Positions 6,062 through 10,744 of a DNA stretch of 10,744 nt are shown one piece after another (within the stretch, counting starts at the first letter, position 1; each line of letters begins with the position of its first letter). The DNA is taken from positions 1-10,744 of the forward strand of contig JAEEPV010000317.1 of NCBI GenBank assembly GCA_016284975.1. The letters run 5' to 3'. Position numbers and translations under genes: made by a program. The stretch comes from Solobacterium sp. (GTDB lineage: Bacteria; Bacillota_I; Bacilli_A; Erysipelotrichales; Erysipelotrichaceae). Below the pieces are notes generated by a model. That model saw only the letters and a list, made by a program, of their open reading frames with translations, was not told the DNA's origin and did no database searches.

Positions 6062-6959
6062 AATCTGGAGGCCGATCAAAGAAGGATTTCTCGGCGTATT
6101 CCGCCACGGGGCAATGTCTGTTTCCGCGGCAGTCGCAGTTACGCTGACACTGATCATCATCAGTCTGTTCATGATGTTTACCATGAATGTCAGCCAGTTT
6201 ACCCAGGGAATTGAACAGAGTGTTCAGATCTCCGCAATTGTCGGTTATGACCATGAGACCGCACAGGAGGAAGACCGTATCTCTCTTGCGATTCAGGGGA
6301 TCGAAGGCGTTGATACTGTCACCTATTCTTCCAAAGCGGATGAGTTTCAGTATTATCTGAATTCCTTTTCCGATGAAAAGACAAGAGAGGCATTCAAGCC
6401 GTTTGAAGGGGATAACAACCCCATGCATGATGCGTTCTATGTCACGGTAAAAGACGGTACCGCTTTGGAGAGTGTCGCCAGTCAGATCGCTGCGATCGAT
6501 GGCATCGATACCGTAAACTTCGGCGGTTCCTCTGCAATTACCCTGATTTCCATGCTGCGGTCCATCCGCTATGGCGGCGGGGCTCTGGCACTGGCGCTTT
6601 CGCTGCTGGCAATCTTCCTGATCCAGAATACGATCAAACTGACAATTATGGCCCGTGCCGATGAAATTGCGATTATGCGCAACGTCGGTGCCCGCAATGG
6701 CTTTATCCGTGCTCCGTTTCTTGTCGAAGGAATCATTATCGGAGCACTTGGTGCAGTCATCCCGATCATACTGACCTGGTATGGCTATACATCCGCCTAT
6801 AACCTGACGGGCGGATATCTGGTATCCCAGATGTTCAAACTGATCCCGCCGGCACAGTTTCTGAAAAACGCATGCTGGACGATCCTTCTGATCGGTGTGG
6901 TGGTAGGCCTCATCGGTTCGTTCCTTTCCGTTACGAAGTACCTGAGGTGGAAGCGCTGA
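6042..6959 (+). CDS. ftsX: Cell division protein FtsX
   Basis: The 305-residue protein has four membrane helices: about 24-48, 179-200, 226-247 and 275-296. A large extracellular loop (about 50-175) lies between helices 1 and 2 and should bind the coiled coil of the secreted hydrolase. QNTIKLTIMARADEIAIMRN (195-214) and GARNGFIRAPFLVEG (216-230) are the most conserved FtsX stretch, next to the ATPase contact. It overlaps ftsE by 20 bp, with a consensus ribosome site GGAAGGAGGT (6031-6040) inside ftsE. That site is very close to ATG 6042 (2 nt after GGAGG) and rather far from ATG 6051 (11 nt). ATG 6051 would give MINRIWRPIKEGF, which matches typical FtsX N-termini equally well. It ends in TGATG, shared with the next gene. 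Confidence 0.96.
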   Translation: MSSMINRIWRPIKEGFLGVFRHGAMSVSAAVAVTLTLIIISLFMMFTMNVSQFTQGIEQSVQISAIVGYDHETAQEEDRISLAIQGIEGVDTVTYSSKADEFQYYLNSFSDEKTREAFKPFEGDNNPMHDAFYVTVKDGTALESVASQIAAIDGIDTVNFGGSSAITLISMLRSIRYGGGALALALSLLAIFLIQNTIKLTIMARADEIAIMRNVGARNGFIRAPFLVEGIIIGALGAVIPIILTWYGYTSAYNLTGGYLVSQMFKLIPPAQFLKNACWTILLIGVVVGLIGSFLSVTKYLRWKR

Positions 6960-8419
6960 TGAAACGTCTGCTGAGAGTTCTTCTCAGCCTTTCTCTGCTT
7001 CTGAGCGTTCCGTTTTCCGTCGTACTGGCGGAGGAAGACGGGGGAGAAACCAAAACCGGGGATTCCACGTCACAAACCACCGGAACGAAAGAGGGAAACG
7101 GAGGAGAAGACTATTCCGATAATGAATACTGGACCAATCTCTGTACCGGGACAGGGGAGCTTACTTCCCAGCAGAAATCCCAGTGCATGGCCTATATTCA
7201 GACCAAATCCAATGCGACCTCTGACCTGAACGCCAAGATTCAGGAAATTGAAAAGCAGCGGAAAGAGATCGCGGCCGATATTCTTTCCTATGCCAATCAG
7301 GTTGCGACTTATCAGGCACAGGCTGCTTCTCTGAATGGTGAGATTGCAGATCTGAACGGAGAGATCGCGGTCACGGAGAAGAAGATCGAAACGCTGGAAA
7401 AGAAGATCGAGGAGAATCAGGCCGATATCGACGCAGCGGAAGAGAAGATCAAAGACCGTATGGTGATCTCGCAGCGGACCATGCGCCTGAATCAGTATCT
7501 CGATATCCTGATGGGGGCTTCAACCTTTGATGATTTTGTCCGGATCGCAAACGGGCTGGCTGCGATTACCGATTACGATACGAAGATCATGGAAGAACTT
7601 GCGATCAAGATCGAACAGCTCAACAAAGACAAGGAAGAAGTCGAAGAACATAAAACCGTTCTGCAGGGGCAGAAGGAAGAAATTGTTACAAAGCAGAATG
7701 AATACCTGTCTCTGATGTATCAGGCACAGGTATATGAAGAAGAACTGCAGCGGCAGAATGCCGAACTCGAAGCGCAGGGCAACCGGTATGCCTCTGAGAT
7801 CGAAGAGATTCAGAAACTCATGAATGAGATCGCCAGCAAACTCAATGAAGTCGTGGCGACAGCCGGCTGGACATATCCGGTTCCGGGTATCCATATCAAC
7901 CCGTATGCCGGAACCTGGCATTATTCTTCGGGCGGTGTCCATCTTGGCGCAGACTTCTCCGGCAGCACCGGTTCTGCAGTTGTCGCAGTCGGCAACGGTG
8001 TTATTCTCCATTCGGCTGACGGCTGTGATTCCGGAGGTCTTGGAAACGGGTGCGGTGCCAATATCGGCGGCTCCTGGGGCGGCGGCAACCAGGCCTATCT
8101 TCTGACCAAGATCAACGGCGGTCTCTATGCGGTTAAGTATCTTCATATGCAGTATGGGTCGGTCGTTTCCAAGGGAACGATCGTTTCCGCCGGTCAGTCC
8201 ATCGGACGTGTTGGTTCAACCGGAAACAGTTCCGGTCCGCACTGTCATATCGAAGTATTCTATCTTGGAGATGCGGGCAGCTTCACCAACTATGCGACAA
8301 ACTGGAACGGTGATCTTGCCTTTGGCTGCGGCTGGGGCAGCGCGGGGCTTTCCCGCCTGTGTGAAGCCGGTGCCGGAGCACCATGCAGGGTCAAGCCGGA
8401 ATCACTGTTCGGCGGATAA
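6959..8419 (+). CDS. Secreted coiled-coil + LytM (M23) murein endopeptidase, EnvC/PcsB-like FtsEX partner
   Basis: The protein has 486 residues: a signal peptide (1-24, cleavage near VLA-EE), a Gly/Thr-rich linker, a Cys62/Cys76 pair, and a long coiled coil at about 85-298. The coil is interrupted near 177-205 by LDILMGASTFDDFVRIANGL, the break typical of PcsB, CwlO and EnvC coils. An M23 domain runs from 305 to about 440. Zinc ligands His328, Asp332 (VHLGADF) and His430, and catalytic His396 (YLHM) and His428 (GPHCH), are all present, so it should be an active peptide-crosslink hydrolase. A glycine-rich insert (355-378) and the C-terminal tail add cysteines at 356, 365, 457, 468 and 476, with Cys429 in the HxH motif. 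GAGGTGG lies 9 nt before ATG 6959, and the start overlaps the ftsX stop by one base. The operon position implies that FtsX activates it. Confidence 0.93.
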   Translation: MKRLLRVLLSLSLLLSVPFSVVLAEEDGGETKTGDSTSQTTGTKEGNGGEDYSDNEYWTNLCTGTGELTSQQKSQCMAYIQTKSNATSDLNAKIQEIEKQRKEIAADILSYANQVATYQAQAASLNGEIADLNGEIAVTEKKIETLEKKIEENQADIDAAEEKIKDRMVISQRTMRLNQYLDILMGASTFDDFVRIANGLAAITDYDTKIMEELAIKIEQLNKDKEEVEEHKTVLQGQKEEIVTKQNEYLSLMYQAQVYEEELQRQNAELEAQGNRYASEIEEIQKLMNEIASKLNEVVATAGWTYPVPGIHINPYAGTWHYSSGGVHLGADFSGSTGSAVVAVGNGVILHSADGCDSGGLGNGCGANIGGSWGGGNQAYLLTKINGGLYAVKYLHMQYGSVVSKGTIVSAGQSIGRVGSTGNSSGPHCHIEVFYLGDAGSFTNYATNWNGDLAFGCGWGSAGLSRLCEAGAGAPCRVKPESLFGG

Positions 8420-8430
8420 TCATGAAACGG

Positions 8431-8465
8431 ATCCGGAGTCATCAGGCTTCGGATTTTCTATTTTA
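8431..8465 (+). terminator. Rho-independent terminator of the ftsEX-M23 operon
   Basis: ATCCGGAG (8431-8438) pairs with CTTCGGAT (8447-8454) over 8 bp with one G-U, with an 8-nt loop. It is followed by TTTCTATTTTA. It starts 12 nt after the stop codon of the hydrolase gene. Confidence 0.8.
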
Positions 8466-8521
8466 AATAAAATTAAATATTTAAGGATTCTTCTTCCGTG
8501 TGAGGGGGAATGCGATATACT
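8462..8521 (+). promoter_or_regulatory. Promoter region of the protease-uvrB unit
   Basis: TATACT (8516-8521) is a good -10. No good -35 is visible at 16-18 bp (the bases there are CTTCCG). An A/T-only tract at about 8462-8483 lies 30-50 bp upstream and could act as an UP element. GGGGAATG just before the -10 also occurs before the -10 of the YitT-family gene. Predicted transcription start is near 8528. Confidence 0.55.
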
Positions 8522-8527
8522 TATTCC

Positions 8528-8608
8528 ATGCGCAGAAGACGTTTTTTTCGTCGTCTGCTGATTTGGGGGATATGCTATGACCGACAGCAAACCGAAACAG
8601 GAAAGTGA
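8528..8608 (+). other. Possible leaderless arginine-rich small ORF in the protease leader
   Basis: An ATG lies exactly at the predicted transcription start (7 bases after the -10). The frame encodes 26 residues starting MRRRRFFRRLLIWG and stops at 8606-8608, inside the protease gene, whose own ATG is at 8577. Six of the first nine codons are arginine. It could be a leader peptide, a small membrane-active peptide, or chance created by the hairpin's repeated CGT/AGA content. There is no homology evidence. Confidence 0.2.
8532..8558 (+). promoter_or_regulatory. 5'-terminal stem-loop in the protease mRNA leader
   Basis: GCAGAAGACG (8532-8541) pairs with CGTCGTCTGC (8549-8558), nine pairs with one internal A-G mismatch, around a loop of seven T. 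It starts about 4 nt from the predicted 5' end and stops 6 nt before the GGGGGA ribosome site. The T-run is in the loop, not after the stem, so it is not a terminator. Such 5'-end hairpins commonly protect mRNA from degradation in Firmicutes; that role is inferred. Confidence 0.5.
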
Positions 8609-10277
8609 CGGTCTCGAGGTAACGTATAAGATACCGGTAGAACGTTTTCAATATGAAGATGAGCTTGTAAAAGAAAATCAGAGGCTCAAAAAACAGAACA
8701 GCAGAACCACCGGCTGGATCATCGTGGTGACAATTCTTGCACTGCTGATCGGCTGGGGTTTCAGTGCGTTTGTGCCGACACCGTTTTCCAATACCGTACG
8801 GCAAGAGGTCGCTTATGTGACCACGGAAAAAACAGAAAACAAGATCATCAGTATCCGGACGATCCTGGAGAAATACTGGTACTTCGCAAAGGATATCGAA
8901 AACCTTACCGGTCGGCTGACGGATCAGGCACTTATCGGAATGACAACCAACGAAGAAGATCCTCACACCACCTATATGACCAGTGAAGAGATCATGCAGT
9001 TTACGCAGTCCATTAACCGCAACTTCGTGGGAATCGGCGTACAGTTTCAAAGTCAGGCAAACGGCCTGAACCTGATTACCCGTGTCTTCCGCGATTCTCC
9101 GGCAGAGAAGGCTGGTGTACAGGCAGGCGATATCATTCATTCCATTGACGGTACGGTCGTCGATAATATGTCCGCAGACGAAATCAAGAAACTGGTACAG
9201 GGTGAGATCGGGACGGATGTCACGATCGTTTTCCTGCGGGAAGGCAAATACGTCACACTGGATATCACCCGGGGTGAAATCGGACATACAGTCAATGGAA
9301 AAGTAACCGATGAAGGCTATGGACTGATTCAGCTGGAACAGTTCGGAGAAACCACGGCCAATGAAGTACAGAGCTATCTGGATGAGTTCAGGGAGCAGGG
9401 TGCCACAAAACTGATCATTGATCTGAGAGATAACGGCGGCGGATATCTGGAAGCACTGGAGGGAGTCGTCAGCGCCTTCCTTCCTGCCAATACCGTTTTC
9501 ATCCGGCGTGACTATGCAAACGGGGTTCAGACGTCGAACAAGACCGTCGGCGGTAACTATACCGAGTTTTCTCCAATCGTCATCCTCACGAACAACAATA
9601 CGGCAAGTGCCTCTGAGGCATTTACGATGGCAATGAAAGAACAGCGGGATGATGTGGTTGTTGTCGGCATGACAACTTATGGCAAGGGCAGCGTACAGGT
9701 CACGCAGTATTACGATGACGGATCTGCCCTGAAGTATACCGACAGTATCTGGAAGAGCCCGGATGGTGTCTGGATCAACAACATCGGCATTGAACCAAAC
9801 GAAATCGTGGAACTGCATCCGGTACTGAATACATTCTATGAAACGATGGAGGAAGATCTGGTGCTGGAAGCAGACAGTGTCAGCAGCTTTACGGAAGAAG
9901 CACAGCTGTGTCTGGATTTTCTTGGGTATGAACCGGGACGGACGGACGGCTACTTTTCGGAACAGACAAAACAGGCACTCCTTTCATTCCAGAAGGAAAC
10001 CGAACTGGAAGCGGATGGCAAGCTCAGCAGTGTAACGTATGAAGCACTGGTGTCTGCGGTTATCCGAAAGTGGAGCACGGATCTCAGCAGTGATCTGCAG
10101 TATCAGAAGGCGCTCGAGATTCTTTCGCGTGACGATGAAGCGGCCGACAGGACAGAAACCTCCGCAGCTGTTTCCCCGAGCCGGAGTATTTCCGATGTCA
10201 TGGGGAAAACACTGCTTTATGAACCGATCGATAAAACACTGTGCTGCAGCAGGGAGTTTGCGGATGGAACGATTTGA
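8577..10277 (+). CDS. ctpA: S41 C-terminal processing protease (CtpA/CtpB type) with PDZ and peptidoglycan-binding domains
   Basis: The protein has 566 residues: a charged cytoplasmic start, a membrane anchor at 45-66, and a PDZ domain at about 150-233 ([20 protein letters not shown]). The S41 core runs from about 235 to 405. Catalytic Ser344 lies in [11 protein letters not shown] and Lys370 in TTYGKGSVQ, with Gln374 four residues on; [10 protein letters not shown] at 282-291 is the conserved strand-turn. A PG_binding_1 domain lies at about 437-497 ([17 protein letters not shown]). The last 60 or so residues are a low-complexity tail. It should act outside the membrane, trimming or degrading envelope proteins; the adjacent hydrolase is an attractive but unproven substrate. 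GGGGGA lies about 7 nt before ATG 8577. Residue spacing from Ser to Lys is one longer than in D1-protease-type members, within a loop. The symbol follows the family; CtpB is equally apt. Its end overlaps uvrB. Confidence 0.95.
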   Translation: MTDSKPKQESDGLEVTYKIPVERFQYEDELVKENQRLKKQNSRTTGWIIVVTILALLIGWGFSAFVPTPFSNTVRQEVAYVTTEKTENKIISIRTILEKYWYFAKDIENLTGRLTDQALIGMTTNEEDPHTTYMTSEEIMQFTQSINRNFVGIGVQFQSQANGLNLITRVFRDSPAEKAGVQAGDIIHSIDGTVVDNMSADEIKKLVQGEIGTDVTIVFLREGKYVTLDITRGEIGHTVNGKVTDEGYGLIQLEQFGETTANEVQSYLDEFREQGATKLIIDLRDNGGGYLEALEGVVSAFLPANTVFIRRDYANGVQTSNKTVGGNYTEFSPIVILTNNNTASASEAFTMAMKEQRDDVVVVGMTTYGKGSVQVTQYYDDGSALKYTDSIWKSPDGVWINNIGIEPNEIVELHPVLNTFYETMEEDLVLEADSVSSFTEEAQLCLDFLGYEPGRTDGYFSEQTKQALLSFQKETELEADGKLSSVTYEALVSAVIRKWSTDLSSDLQYQKALEILSRDDEAADRTETSAAVSPSRSISDVMGKTLLYEPIDKTLCCSREFADGTI

Positions 10278-10744
10278 ACTGGTGTCTCCGTTCCAGGCAA
10301 CCGGAGATCAGCCACAGGCGATTGAAGCGCTGGTCAAAGGTCTGGAAGAGGGAAAAAAGGAACAGGTCCTGGAAGGTGCTACCGGTACCGGAAAGACTTT
10401 TACCATGGCCAATATCATCGAACGGGTCAATCGTCCGACCCTGGTCTTTTCTCATAACAAGACACTGGCAGGTCAGCTGTACAGTGAATTCAAGGAACTC
10501 TTTCCGCACAACCGGGTGGAATTCTTTGTCTCAAACTTTGACTATTATCAGCCGGAGGCATACATGCCGAAAAACGACATGTATATCGAAAAGACGGCTG
10601 CGATCAATGAAGAACTGGATATGTTCCGGGAATCCACGCTGAACTCTCTGCTTGAACGGCACGATACGATTGTTGTGGCTTCGGTTGCGTGCATTTATGC
10701 GGCAAGCGATCCGATGCAGTATAAAGACATGTTTTTTACAATCT
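10264..10744 (+). CDS. uvrB: Excinuclease ABC subunit B (UvrB), N-terminal part
   Basis: The first 160 residues are present and the gene runs off the right edge. [20 protein letters not shown] is the standard UvrB opening. Walker A is [10 protein letters not shown] at 38-47, and the DNA-clamping beta-hairpin begins at YYQPEAYMP (94-102). [14 protein letters not shown] (137-150) matches the family's VASVSCIYG segment with a small change. UvrB receives damaged DNA from UvrA and, with UvrC, carries out nucleotide excision repair in the cytoplasm. The ATG at 10264 has AGGGAG about 8 nt upstream and overlaps the protease stop by 14 bp, so it is probably co-transcribed and translationally coupled, with no SOS-type promoter visible directly before it. 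Confidence 0.97.
   Translation, partial: MERFELVSPFQATGDQPQAIEALVKGLEEGKKEQVLEGATGTGKTFTMANIIERVNRPTLVFSHNKTLAGQLYSEFKELFPHNRVEFFVSNFDYYQPEAYMPKNDMYIEKTAAINEELDMFRESTLNSLLERHDTIVVASVACIYAASDPMQYKDMFFTI

Noticed and set aside
8532..8558. Protease leader hairpin as a terminator or attenuator
   Set aside because: The seven T are in the loop, and the sequence after the stem is GATTTGGGGG, so it lacks a U-tract. No competing antiterminator stem was seen.
8481..9818. 445-codon open frame antisense to the protease gene
   Set aside because: It is entirely opposite a gene with complete S41 and PDZ motifs. Its translation has shadow-like composition, and its end runs into the terminator/promoter region.
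1..10744. tRNA, rRNA, CRISPR array, insertion sequence, prophage or defence island
   Set aside because: None seen. Apart from the partial Rpn-like gene at the edge, the content is a conserved chromosomal envelope and repair region with uniform composition.

Overview
The window looks like a low-to-mid GC Firmicutes chromosome (about 50% GC by eye), most probably Erysipelotrichia or a close relative. The reasons are the conserved run of a YitT-family gene, ftsE, ftsX, an extracellular murein hydrolase, a CtpA-type protease and uvrB, strong GGAGG-type ribosome sites in most genes, and a LytM (M23) hydrolase in place of PcsB or CwlO beside ftsEX. The taxonomic call is an inference from gene content, not from a database match.

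Left end (1-954, minus strand). A truncated gene whose N-terminus resembles Rpn/PD-(D/E)XK 'transposase' proteins is followed by an aldo/keto-reductase-fold gene that ends in its own terminator. The reductase keeps the family's length and fold motifs but has lost three of the four catalytic residues, so it is probably a pseudoenzyme.

Middle left (about 1060-5260, plus strand). A membrane-anchored SGNH protein and a multi-pass acyltransferase-3 protein overlap by a few bases. Together they look like the two halves of an OatA-type cell-wall O-acetyltransferase made as separate polypeptides. A MATE exporter and a YitT/DUF2179 membrane protein follow. Both lack a usable Shine-Dalgarno site and have a -10 element so close to the ATG that leaderless transcripts are likely.

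Middle right (5261-8465, plus strand). After a clear terminator comes a promoter whose -35 lies inside a 19-bp perfect inverted repeat, a probable operator. It drives ftsE, ftsX and an EnvC-like coiled-coil plus LytM endopeptidase, all overlapping. This is a complete divisome or elongation hydrolase module: cytoplasmic ATPase, transmembrane transducer and an extracellular hydrolase with an intact zinc site. A terminator closes the operon.

Right end (8466-10744, plus strand). A separate promoter with a 5'-terminal hairpin precedes an S41 C-terminal processing protease with PDZ and peptidoglycan-binding domains. Its last codons overlap the start of uvrB, which runs off the window. No tRNA, rRNA, CRISPR array or insertion sequence was seen. 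Most of the window is a conserved cell-envelope region. The parts that deserve a second look are the degenerate reductase, the split OatA-like pair, the ftsE operator, the leaderless starts, and the leader of the protease gene.
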